Source of the DNA: Timema cristinae
Lineage: Eukaryota; Arthropoda; Insecta; Phasmatodea; Timematidae
Reading direction: 5' to 3'
Length of the DNA: 64,000 bases
Assembly: GCA_039000515.1 (NCBI GenBank)
Contig: JBCFYV010011135.1
Location: 21,602,927 to 21,666,926, forward strand
Of the stretch, positions 12,240 to 26,005 are shown in pieces; position 1 is the first letter of the stretch; every line of letters begins with the position of its first letter. Below the pieces are notes generated by a model. It saw only the letters and a program-made list of their open reading frames with translations, ran no database searches and was not told where the DNA came from. The position numbers and the translations under genes are program-made.

Positions 12240-15200
12240 CTGGAAAACACAAACCATATAAACATTAATAAAAAAGATAAGTTTCAAAAACATTTTTACA
12301 ATTTCAATACATAATCTGAAAATGATAAAACAAAAAACTTGTTTTTGCCAGGCCTCCACCGTGGTTCGGATTCCACGTTAAACTGTAGGTCCTTCATTTC
12401 ATCTCACAATCACCCTACCATTACACATTAGCGTAAGTGCGTATAACCCGAACGAGTAGTAAGACGCGGTGCTAATAATAATAATAATAATAAAAACTTG
12501 TTTTATCAATATTCTGTTTTTTACTTTCTAATATCAAGAAAAATGATAATAAATGTGTTGAAAATTTAGCTCAAGTTTATGATGAATCTTTGAGTTTTAT
12601 GTAAAATAGAAAAAAAAATGTATGTATACATTCCTGTCTCTGTCGATGAATCCAAAATGGTTAGATGTATTTTATTTAAACTTATTTAGATTTTAATGGG
12701 TTACACTCTGTGACTTATTTTTATTTTGAACCTATCCCTCAAATTAAGGATAGTTTACGGAAGAGTGATTTTTTTTTTTAATTCCATATTTTTCGAGCAT
12801 GGCTTTACCAATTTGGTTTAAAATGTACATTAAAGATTTGTTTAATATGTTAAATAGCATGTATTATTGATATTTAGATAAAAATTACCAATGGGAAATT
12901 TATGAAAATTCAAAATATTAAAAATAATAATAATAATGTGTGTGCCGGTTAGATTGGGCTAAAATGTTAGTTCAAGATGTAGTGACATCACCTCCAGACG
13001 GCGCTGCCGTAGGATTGCGTAGCATGGCTTGGTAGGTCAGTGGTTCTAGCTCGGTCTTTCGCAGTGAGAGGTCATTAGAAGTAGAGGTGATTTGAACTAA
13101 TAGATCACTAGACTTAGCTGACGTGCAGTAAGGCTTGGGACGTGTTAAGCGGACGTGTTGAATTCAGATAGTGGATTGTCTTGTCTCGCCCAATTATCCT
13201 CGTGGACGAGACGTGGCCGCGCGGAGTGGATAACAAAGGGTTTATTTGTACAACACGACCGTAATAAATTTCAGGAAAGCACCATAGCATTGATTATGTC
13301 TTTCTTGTATGATCCCGACATCCGGATAAACGGAAATACGTCACCGGGCAGTGGTGATTCGTAAGGGTCAGATGTGGTGTACCCGGGACCTGGTGGTCCA
13401 AGGAGTTGGACGCATGAATTTATCCAATATACATGAACATATATATATATAAGAATCATTTGGTTTGATAAATAATATTGTTTTGGGGGTACAAACTTGT
13501 TATGATGACTGATTTTTCAAAAAGTTGAAATATAAAAGAAAAATACTCTAATTATTTTGTACCTAATAGGTATCTTAGCTTATTTTTTGAATAATATTTT
13601 GTTGCTACTATAATTTACAAATGAATGATTTAAAAATAAAAATATTTTAAGTGTATTCAAACAACCGTTTCAGCATCAAACTTATAGCAATTTAAATACT
13701 TCCGTATTTTAAATTTTATTGTTTAACAATACTTACAGGACAGGACCCAGCGGATTTTTCCTTATGCCTCGTACAAATATGGCTGCTTGCTATCTTGTGG
13801 TAGTACTTTTTGCACTCTTTTTGGGAAGTTATTTCATGCTCAGTTTTTTGTAAAAACTCAAATGAAACGATCTAATTTGTATCATAAACAAACAAATAAA
13901 TATAATTATTTGTTCTAATGAATTAATGTGTATATTGGTGATAAAATTAAAAAAAAGCAAGGTAAATTAAATTGGCCATTTACCAATCAGGAAAGATAAT
14001 AAGGTTATATGTACATACTCTAGAATCATTTTTATTTATAAAGGAAGTATTATTCAAAGCCTTAAGCAATATAATTTTATTCATTTAAATATTGTAAACA
14101 ATTGTTTAATATAACGTACTAGACATAACATATAAAATTGTTTCTATATCTAAAATTATTTATTTATTTACTTACTTACTCTATTGCATTAGGAACTTGA
14201 AAGTCCACTCCCCCAATAACCTAATTATCTCACCTTTCTTGAGCTGGTTATATCCAACCCACTTCATTACCCCCTATCCCTAACTTGTACTATCTCTATT
14301 ATGTCCACCTCATTACACCCTATCCCTATCTTTTACTATCTCTATTCGTTCCACCTCATTACAACCTATTCCTATCTTGAGCTAGTTATATCCAGGCCAA
14401 CTTAGTACACCCTACCCCCATATTTACTAGCTCTATTGGTGACCTGGAGGTCTATAGGTAAGGTGTCAGACCTCTGTGCTAGTGGTCCGGGGTTCAATCC
14501 TCGGTCCTGGCACAGATTTATCTGATTACCAAACCCTCCCTTCACCTCTGACAAGACGTTTATTAATCACAACTTGTGAATATGTGGAGTGCCAGACCTC
14601 CACCGTGGTTCGGATCCCACGATAAACTGTATGTCCTCCATTTCATCTCACAATCACCCTACCATTACACATTAGCATAAGGGAGTATAACCTGAACGGG
14701 TTGTAAGACGTGGTGCTAGTAAAAATAAAAATAATAATAAGTCTAGCCAGTCCAACTCATTACCCCCTATCTCTTTCAGAACCATTCTAATCTTATCCTC
14801 CTAAGTCTATATCCTCCTAAAAGTATCTTACTATTTACAGTTTATATATTTTTATATACAAAATATTTAATTTAGTTTCATCTCCTACAAAACCCAAAAC
14901 AATTTTGAGAGTAAAGTTTTATAACTTTTCCATAATATCGATAGAATATACTAAAATTTGTTTACTACTTAGATGCCTTTTTTATTTTTGAAACAAGGAT
15001 CTAGGTTTCTGTTTCAATAGGGTTATGAGGAACTAAACATTCATTAAAACATATACTAATATTAATGATCAAATAGCCAAAATTATTATTCATGCTTTTT
15101 AGTGAGGCTTACTCCATCTGAAAATTTAAAAATTAAAATTACACCTAGACACGGTAATAGTACCCGGGAACTTTGGTTTAGTAAGCCGAAGGTCTCGGGT

Positions 15201-18200
15201 TCGATTCCCGTGTCCAGGTGTCGTTTTTAAATTTTCAGAATGTATAATATTGCTTAAAACTATTTGACCATTGGGGAGATTTGGGTGGACAAGACATCCA
15301 AGAACTCTCCCTATTTGGTTATATTTCATACTTCATACGCCAAGCAATATACAAACACGATTGAACTCACCAAGCCCCATTCAGCAGTGGCCCCTCCCCA
15401 GTGTATTTCACGCACAACATGCAGCGAACAATAACATCATCAGACTAAACGAGCAAACAGTTTGTAGGCTCACACCTGGAATTAGCGTGAGGCATGCTGG
15501 AGAAGCGTGACGTTCCTCCGTAATAAAGCGATGATGTGGCCAGGAAACTATTGTTTCGTCTCCATCCACAACATGCTCGAACATTCTACCTCCGTCTAGT
15601 TGCCCCATCCCCCTCTTCCTTGTTGTGTGTTCATCTCTGTTTTCTCTACCCCTCTTCCCCCTTTTCGAGCCTGAATATCAAAGGTATATAATCATGTAAC
15701 TTGTATTGGTGTACCACTCTTGTCAGGATACCGTCCTTGAGCACATCTTGGTGTCAAGGATGTTCATAAGGTATAAATTAAGTTTCGGCCTTTATACTCT
15801 CATAATTCCTTCTCGGCCATAAATATTGTTAGTTAATTTAAATTATATAATCATGATTAGGGATAGTGTATTTAACTTTGATTTGGTTAGAAATCAGATT
15901 ATTTATAGTAAATTATATTTGCAAGTTTGTTAAGTTGGCAAGATAAAAGCAAAGTTCTATTTTTGAACTCGGGGGTTAGCTGCGTTTTCTCAATATAATA
16001 TCAGGGATAGGAAAATTATAATTCCTTTGTAAAGTTTTAATGTATACCCTGTGTGGTGTAAGATGTCAAGATTTTATAAATTTCAGGTTTAGTAAAAATA
16101 TGAAACTTATCTGGCTGTAAAGTGAGATTATTACTCTTAAATATTTTGGGAGTTTTCCCTTTTTGTAATATGTTGTATTGCACTAACGTGTATTTATGTT
16201 GACAAGAAAGACTATTACTATACTTGTTATAAACAAGCTTTTGACGATGGTCAGTGAGACCTTTGTGATTAGTTTTCTAATGCTATACATTTGTATTGAT
16301 ATTAGTATTCAAATCTGGGTGATGGTGCAAACCCATTGTTAGTACTATTCTAATAATTGTTATATATTTATAGTTAGCTTGGGATGTTGAGTGAGACCCA
16401 TTGTTGTCATATTTATAATATACTTTATATTATATATATTTATATTTTTCCTTTAAATCATGAGGGATTGTTAAAAGTAAACAATTGGAATTATCCTTCT
16501 AATATACACTTATGTTCATGAATTTATCTCACTGTTTAACTTTAATCTTTTTTGGTTATAATATCATTTATCTACTGTTTATCAAAATAAACTATTTAAA
16601 ATCTTATGTTACTGTTTAGTTTCTCTTATATTATTCCGATAAAGGATCTAGTTGAATAAAATATGTCCCGTCCTCTCCCCCTGATTTTGGCTAAATTTTG
16701 AGTCCTCTAACCAATATTTGTAAATTGGGTTCCTGGAAGCAGAATGACCTATATGCCAGAGTACGGCCTATTTGTCATATGATATCCTATTGGCTCCTCT
16801 GCAATTATTGTTTGTTTTTGGTATTTTGTATTTACATTGTGTACCCGCCTTTATTCTCAGGAGAATAAGGGTGGTTCTTACATATACACTATATTTGACA
16901 GAAAATTCGTAAACCACTTCACTGGGAGAATTCTAGTATCTAGCCATACTTACTATGTCAGGGTGAGTTCTTCCCCAGCCAGCCAACGTTACTTCGCCTT
17001 TAATGGGAACCTTTGACCTTGGATAGATTGGAATGGTTTTCACTGTATCGCTGAAACTGAACTGCCCTTTTATCTAAGAGGTAAAAACCACAATTTAATC
17101 AAATGTTAATTTGTTTCTGGCCTCATAAAACTACTAGCAGCTTCGGTGGCCACATGACTTAAGGCAGAGTTCTTCAACCTTTGGCACGTACGAGCTTTTT
17201 TTTTTTTTGGCCCACTGGCTTATGGAACTTGTAATTTATTCTCATGGCCTAAAATTATAATTACTTAAATATACAGGGTGTTTTCGAAACAGTTAGACAA
17301 CTAATAACTTTAAAATCAACACTTTAGTTGAAAAATAGATATTCACTAGCTAGATATAGGCATACTACTCTTTATTACTTTCTGAAGATAACGTCACTCA
17401 GGTGAACTCCATCAAACGTCAGGCAAATCTCAGACCTTTCCTAAGCCTTGATTTTCTAATTTTTTTCATCCCTGCCCTATATAATTATATATAAAATAAT
17501 CAACAAATAAAATAAATACGTGTTTTATTTACGTATTTTATGTTATTTTGCTAACATTTTTTTTCTTTTTACGTAAAGAAAAGTATTATATTTTCACACA
17601 CATATACTTAGAACTGGTAAAGGACTATTCTAGAAGAAAAGACAAATCATGCCACCTCCTCCTATTAAACAGAGAATATACTTCACGAGAAATCCTAATC
17701 CCTAGTGTGAATATAAGAATGAGCTAATAGGAATATTATAAATCCTAATATTGTCTGTACAATTTGCCAGCCATATTTCCAGAATAAGGTATCAGCGGAC
17801 AAGATTTTTTTTACAAACTTACGACGTAACATACTCAGTTTACGTTAACACGCATTGTTTGTTTAAAATTTAAGTTAAAAGAAAAATCATCATCATTTTT
17901 AATCAATTACCGAAAATAAGCTCTCTTTGCTATTTGGTGTATACACTTTGCTGAGTATTTAATTTCAACAACCCACAAAAGACTAAATCTTTTTTTTTTG
18001 GGAGGAGGGGTGGGGAGGTGAAGGTTGAATGTAAGAAAGTTTTACTGGTTATTACTATTATTATTATTATTATTATTATATTATTATTATTATTATTATT
18101 ATTATTAGCACCACATCTTACCTACGCTAATGTGATATGTTAAGGTGATTGTGCGATGAAATGGAGCACCTACAGTTTAACGTGGAATCCAAACCACGGT

Positions 18201-21200
18201 GGATTCCTGGCATACCCCACATTCACAAGTTGTGATTAATACACGTCTTGTCAAAGGTGAAGGAAAGGTTTGGTAATCAGTTAAATCTGTGCCAGGAACG
18301 AGGATTGAACCCAGGACCCCCAGAACCAAAGTCTGACACCTTACACCTAGACAGACAGGTCACCAAGAACATCATAGAAATTACTGAATCAAATATTTAA
18401 AAAAAGTTAATAATACTACTTATTGCTTCTCGATTGAATATACATACTATATGTATATTCAATCGAGAAGCCATATGTCCTGCAGTTGTCACTTTTTTTA
18501 AATAGGTCCAAGACATTTAAACAATAATAGTACTTTAATAACGTGCTATAAATGTAAACCGTAGTCAAAACAATGGGAAAAAATATCAGTATTTCTTTGT
18601 TTGATTTATAAATGAAAGCAATATGGGGGGGTTTGAATACCGTACTTAAGAATATAGTATGAGATAATTGATTTATATATTTCTAAGAACATGTGGATAC
18701 AATTATTATAATTTCCACCTACTTAAATCTTACAATTTTGAAGTAATTAAAATACATTTATCCTGGATAAACATTAAATTGTAACGGAAAAATAGAATGA
18801 TCCTAGGATAAAAGATTTGATTATTTAAAACTGCTTTTATTATATCTTTGACTGGTAATACATCATTTATCATCCCATGGAGTCTTGGGAAAGAAGGGTT
18901 AAATTATTTACCAAACAGCTATAAAATTATTGAAGGCAAACCATTTGAATTACATTAATTTACATTTAAGTTTATTATAGTCATCAATTATAAATAAGAT
19001 TTATACATATTTATAATTTAACTTACCTTTATTATACCTATATCTTTTCTCCCAAATGAATCAAATTTTGGGTGTGGATAAATGCCATCAACGTCGTATG
19101 TTTGACCACCATACTTCCAGTTGGTAGAGCCCACTCGAACGTAGATTTCATTACTTTCAATTATATATTTTTCTTCACCATCTCTTTAAAAAAAACATAT
19201 TTACATTTAAAATCAACATATTAATTTGCTAAGTTGGTTTGAGTTATCCGGGAAAGATTGTGTGTTACAGTTAGTACATGAAATAGTAAAGAAAGCAAGA
19301 GTGAGGTGATATGGTCGTATAATGAGGATGGAGAATTAGATGATACCAATAAAATGCTGGAAAAAAGGTATGTAGGAAAAGGATCACTAAGGAAAGACAA
19401 GAAAGTAATGGGGAGGAGCAGATAATAAATTGTACAAGCAGAGGATAGTAGTGGAATCAATTAATAGAGGAAGAATGGGGTAGGGATAATGGAACATGAT
19501 GATATTTTATTAAACGGTCCCAGCCACAAGCTAGAAATGGATATTGCCGATGATGATGATATTGGTGTAGATGACATTTTTTAAATTTATTATTTGATTG
19601 ATAGAATTAAATAAGATATATATATATATATATATATATAAATTCTTTAAATTTACAAATGATGCATGAATATGAGAGTTGAACTTGGGACCATTGGAAT
19701 AATACAACACTGTTCTTACCAAGGAGCTATCTATACATGAGCTGTACCGTGCTCAGGATCATTATTCCCACATAGTTTATGATAGAATCTGTTGTACTTA
19801 CTGGTGAAGATTCAATAGGTTTGCTTTTCATGGCGGCTACCCACACAGCAAGGATCGACATTATTAAGGGGACAAAAAAAAATCTTAAGTGTGTCATCAG
19901 AAAAAGGAAAATAAGGCAAAAAGTAAAATTAAGCTATTTTTTTAAAAGTACCACCACCACCACCAACAACCGTTTCCAACCTATGGTATGACCAGTTTAA
20001 TAAAAGTGAATCAATATTACTTTATCCTTTCACCATTATTCCATCTTCAATATCTTTCATTATTCTCCTTTCACTTTAACATTTTCTGTTATCTAATCCT
20101 CTCATCTATTTATTGGTCTCACTTGTGATATTTTCCTTACATACTTAATTTCTATAATTTTCTTAGGCATCCTCCTCTTCATTATCATAACTGTGAAACG
20201 AACCATTAACTCCAAAAAAAAGTTATCAATTGATAAACAAAAAGGGTTATTATATTTATAATTAATATTACATATCTTAAATCTCAGCATAAAATTGTTA
20301 CAAGAATTGGTGCTCATTCTGTATTGCCCTGATTCATTTCAATGTACGAGCACAAATAATGTCACATCATTAATAAAAGACCAGGGTTTTTGAAGATTTT
20401 GCATTAAATCATTTTTTTTAATGTCAAAATCTATTAAATATTGCTTCAATACGAACTTGAGGTTTAATTTTCTTCATATTTTGATAACAGTTGTTGAATA
20501 TCTGCCAAGGGTGTCTTAGAATTTAAATGCAACTTTATTTCTCTTCATTTAAAAAGTTTATCGTCAAATGCTAACATATTCATGAGAGATATTCAAGAAA
20601 TGTTGAGGGAAACCATGTGAAGAAAATTAAACTTTATATTTTTACTAAAGTAATATCTTATTTAGTTTGCTGAACGAATATTTTACTATAAAAAATTCAA
20701 AGACACTGATATTTTCTCTAGTTCCCTATATCCTCAGTTTATGTAGCCTAAATACACCCAATACAACCTGTTCTCTTAAGAAAAGATTTACCGACAGAAA
20801 GCATTTTGGTTAACATGTCGCCGAGGTTTCTGGAAGCTGAAGTTATTCTGAAGGTAATCATAAAGGTGGTTCGATCTTAGAAATAACAAAGAGCCCTTTG
20901 AACTATACGGTTATATCAAACATTTTACATACAGAACCAAAATGAAACCTTTTATTTTTGGGGGACCACTTCTCTTCAAAGCAGTATTATTTAAATTCTA
21001 TCAAAAGGTGACCTGGTGGTCTAAGGGTAAGGTGTCAGACTTCTGTGCTGGCGGTCGGGGTTCAATCCTTGGTCCCGGCACAGATTTATTTGATTGCCAA
21101 ACCCCTTCCTTCACCTCTGACACGACGTGTATTAATCACAACTTGTGAATGTGGGGAATGCCAGGCCTCTACCGTGGTTTGGATTCCACGTTAAACTGTA

Positions 21201-21285
21201 GGTCCTCCATTTCATCTCAAAATCACCCTATCATTACACATTAGCGTAAGTGCGTATAACCCGAATGGGTAGTAAGACGTGGTGC

Positions 21286-21322
<37 letters not shown>

Positions 21323-24300
21323 TTAAATTATATCCTCATTCTTAAATGACCAGAGAACAAGGGGGTGGCCATTCATTTTTTATATCTGCAGGAGGTTGAC
21401 ATTTTGGGGCTATGATTGGAAAAGGGGAGGAGGGAGGTTATAAGAGAGCTCTACCCCTGCCTTCAAACACGCTTCCAGGTATGCATCATTTGGTCTGTCT
21501 CAAGGTTCCAGACAAAATTTTTGATCACATAGCACAGCCAGGGAGTAGAGAGCGCAAGAAATTCAGCTCTAGTATGAAGTCGGACATTGACCTGTTTTTA
21601 CTTAAAGGAATTTGATAGCGAGTATCTGGGACCGGTGACCAACTGAGACGCAAGCTCGTGTGTATGAAATATGTAAGCTTTCGGAACAACATCTAATTAT
21701 ATTATTATACTACTATAAAGCCACATAGCTGACTCACTCACTCACTGGCATTAATGTTTACCCACTTCAAGATGAACTAAAAACTTGAAAATTGGCAAAC
21801 TTATAGCTTCTAGCCTGTAATTGACGGAAAAATTCCAAAGAGGTTAAAAAGTTTCTCCGATAAAAAATTAAAATGGTTGAGAAATTTTAAAGTTGGTGCT
21901 GACCTTTCTTTGGAGGTCTCTTGTGGCTAAATGGTAAGAACTATAAAAAAAACGGATTTTACCAATACAACTCTGGAATTACATTAGTTTACACCCACTT
22001 GCAAAGAAAACCCACATTGGGTTTGGAGGCGTAGCCCCCAACGAGAGAAGCGATCTCCATTCCAAAGATGAAGCTCCGAAACATATAACCGGGTCAAGAC
22101 TTACTATGACATAGTCATCTTACACAATGAGACAGGATCAAAAAAAAATTCAAATAAATAATTTTAAAACTTTTATGGTTAATTCACTCCTTCCTGTTAC
22201 ATAACAACTTGATACTTTACACATTTTATTAAGTTTTATAGATGTTCAAAGTATTAACTTAATATTCTTAAACTTATGTTAAATAATTTCCTCTTACAAA
22301 TTTGTTCTGGATATTAGACAATTAAAGTAACTTTTAAATTTACAATTTGTGCATGTACATTTGTTTGGTTATTATGAAAAATAAAATTTAAGTGTAATAT
22401 GTAATAGCAAATATTTAAGTTAGAGACAATATTGTATCTTCATAATTTTAGTTGTATGTATTGTACTTCAAATATGTTATTTATATAAATACTTTAATGT
22501 GCAATTAATTTCTTTAGTTAACGGTTAAGCTCAATATATACATATTTTTAATAATCTCCACAAATAATATTAGAAAAAATATTAGGAATATAGGTTGATA
22601 ATTTAATCATTATTTCAAATATGAATTTATAGTCTCTTGTTGTCTTTATATTGAAATTTCTAAATTTTCATTTTTTTATGCTTAATTAATCCATTATTTC
22701 TTACCATTATCAACACATTTATCTTATCTTGACTAAGACTATACGACGTATATTCATTTATATAAAATATCAAGCTTCTTTCAAATGTAATATTTAAATC
22801 TTCTTTATCATTCAACTTGAATATCTCATTATTACAATTAATAACGAATATTATTAAAACTATCAGTAGGTCAGGGGTGGGGGAAGGAGGAGGGGGAAAG
22901 ATGGTCAGGGGTGGGAGAAGGACGAAGGGGAAATAACAGCCAATCAGAGAGCAGGAGAAGGGGTCACTCGACCAATCAGAGCTCAAGGTCAAGTTGAGGC
23001 CATATGCCATACTAGCTACTTTGGATAACATCAAGGTGGGAGGAATTTATAAAAGTATGAAGAGTATTGCCTAGAACAGAACAACTGGGAGAGCCATCAC
23101 GTGACTACCTGCAGCTAGGAAGTATACTAATAATAAAATTAAAATAAAAGTATGTAAAACTTACTGACATTCCTCAAAACAATGCGCTGCAGTAAGGATG
23201 TGTATTTCACTAATTATGGATCCTCCACATAAATGTTCTTTATAACGTGTTGAAATCAGGGCAGCCTGAAATATTTTAATTTCACCTTTAATATATGTAT
23301 TCTATTACAGGGATTACATGAGATGATAAAGGAACCAAGACTGATATGGTATGTGCATGGAATGAGGATGGAAAAAGAGAGGATGGCAAATAAAACTATA
23401 GATATGATGTTTGAAGAATAAATACCGCACTTGAGGACAAGAAAAAGATGTGAGGGGTAGATAACAGAAAGTGTGCAAGTGAGAGTAAACTGATGGAATT
23501 AATTAAAGAAGGGGGTAACCTGGTGGTCTAGGGGTAAGGTGTCAGACTTCTGTGCTGGCGGCCGGGGTTCAATCCTCGGTCCCGGCAAAGATTTATCTGA
23601 TTACCAAACCCTTCCTTCACCTCTGACAAGACTTCTTGTGAATGTGAGGAATGCCAGGTCTCCACCGTGGTTCGGATTCCACGTTAAACTGTAGGTCCTT
23701 CATTTCATCTCACAATCACCCTTCCATTACACATTAGCGTAAGTACGTATAACCCGAATGGGTAGTAAGACGCGGTGCTAATAATAATAATAATAATAAT
23801 AATAATTAAAGAAGGGAGATGGAGGTATTTTAATAAACTGTATACAGTTGATGATGATGATGATGATCTTCTAACAAAATTAATTTTGCAACTTAAAGTT
23901 AAATATATACATATCTATCATTATTTGTTTTATTGCTATATTTAAAAAAAAACATTTACTGGAGGAAATTTATTAACAAGAGAAAATAATACTTGTGTGT
24001 AAAAATTATCACTAACAATGCTTTTATTGTAGTTTATAGCTGTATAGTCTAAATTAAAAAACCTGCAGCATGAATTTATTTTTAGAAAAAAAATTATCAG
24101 GAGAGTTGATTCTGGGGAAATATGATAATTACGTACTGTATTAGTGACCGGTAAATTGTTAAATATAAATGACTTTACCGAAAGAGAATAAAGGTATATT
24201 TAAATTAAATATTCGATAGGGTTCTACAAATCACTGATTAAAGGAATTTGGGTTGATATTAATTTTATATCTGATTTTCTGTGTCAAAAATAAAAGGACA

Positions 24301-25970
24301 AACAAACTGAAAATAAACTTACCATAAAAGGGAAGTCTTTTATATCTGCGTCCTGACCATTGGCAATTCTGGGAAGTTTTTGACAAGTAACAGATTTATA
24401 CAAACCTGTAAATTAGAACTATAAAAATTAGTGTTTATTACACATTAGAACCAATCAAGTATTATTATTTGGACAGTTACCAGCTTTCAAGCGAGTCAAG
24501 ATATAGAATTTTTAAATATACAGTAGGAATAGTCTAATCTGGCATCAATTAATTTGAACACTCCATGATTTCCCAATAAATTTATATTTAAATCGATGAA
24601 AAAACCCAAATTTAATTAGAATTTTAGAAGTAAATATTGAGATAATTAAAATTGTTAATTTTTCGAGCTTGTATTCATATCAAACCTAACTTAATGATCT
24701 TTAATAAGCCCATCCATATGCCGAGAATGTAAATTAAAGTTGACACATAGTAAAAGAGGAACTTTAAAAATGCCGCAAGCGGATTGCCTAATATAGGGGA
24801 TGTGTTGACTCGACTTTCATCAATTATGAATACATTTTTATATCCGTATGCTAAATTTACAAATTTTATATTTCATGTTTGAAATACTGTCTGTCAATAT
24901 AATATGTATTATAAGTAGAGACTATTGATTTATTGTGTACCAGATACCTAGATATTCATGTAAAATGGTAAATTCGAATTTTTAATTTTTTGTAGACATC
25001 CCTTGGACTTTGAATTAAAAAAAAAAGTCATGGATCTAAATTTTGTTCAAATCAAAATTTATATTTCATAGGGCTACAACTCTGAATATTTTTTTCAAAT
25101 TTTAAACTTCTGTCTTATAATTATGTTACGTTGAGTGATTTTTTTTTAAATTCCAAAATATCGAAAATAGTTTTGTTTATTTTCTTTAAATAGTATATCT
25201 AGGGTTTGTTTTATATGACAAAGTTATAAAACTCGTGTTAGAGCAAAAATTTGTTGAAGGATAGTCGTCTACTGATAGTAAATTTTCTCAAAGAAAATGT
25301 ATTTACATTAGTTCTTAATCCCTGATATCATATCTATTAATGATAAATTGTTGAGTAACGAAACTTTAATAAGACGCAGTAAAAATAAAATAAATAAAGG
25401 TAATTGATAATATATTTTATATCATTTTGATAATTAACCATCTCATTCTGTCACCTATGCAAAATAAAAAAAATAAAAATTCATTGGTAATGTAAAGACA
25501 TGTAATAGACTAAATTTTAAGTGAGAAATTTTATAAGAACATTCCATTTGGACACACAATTTGTATCAAATCAATATTTTATGGATTGGGATAAAACTTT
25601 GTAATTAAGTTTTTCATAGGTCTGCCCTGAAGACATTTTTGGAATCGGATATATCACCCTAAAATTAAAGGTAGCTTACTGAAGAGTAAGAAGAGAAAAA
25701 ATAACTTTTTTTCAAAATTGGCTTAAACGATTTTTATTAAATTTCATTTTATAATAATTGATCGATTTTATAAAGAAAATGGCTACTCTCAATTTTTCGG
25801 CTAAATTACTCTAAGGGTTCCAATCTGTTGCGTAAATTCGCGTTTTTTTTAAAACACATTTCCGAAACTATTTGCGATATGAAATTACTTATCATTACAA
25901 ATATGTAGGTATATATTTAAAACATTTTTTTTTTTATAAAACCAATAATTCTCAGCTAAGCGCAAATATT

Positions 25971-26005
<35 letters not shown>

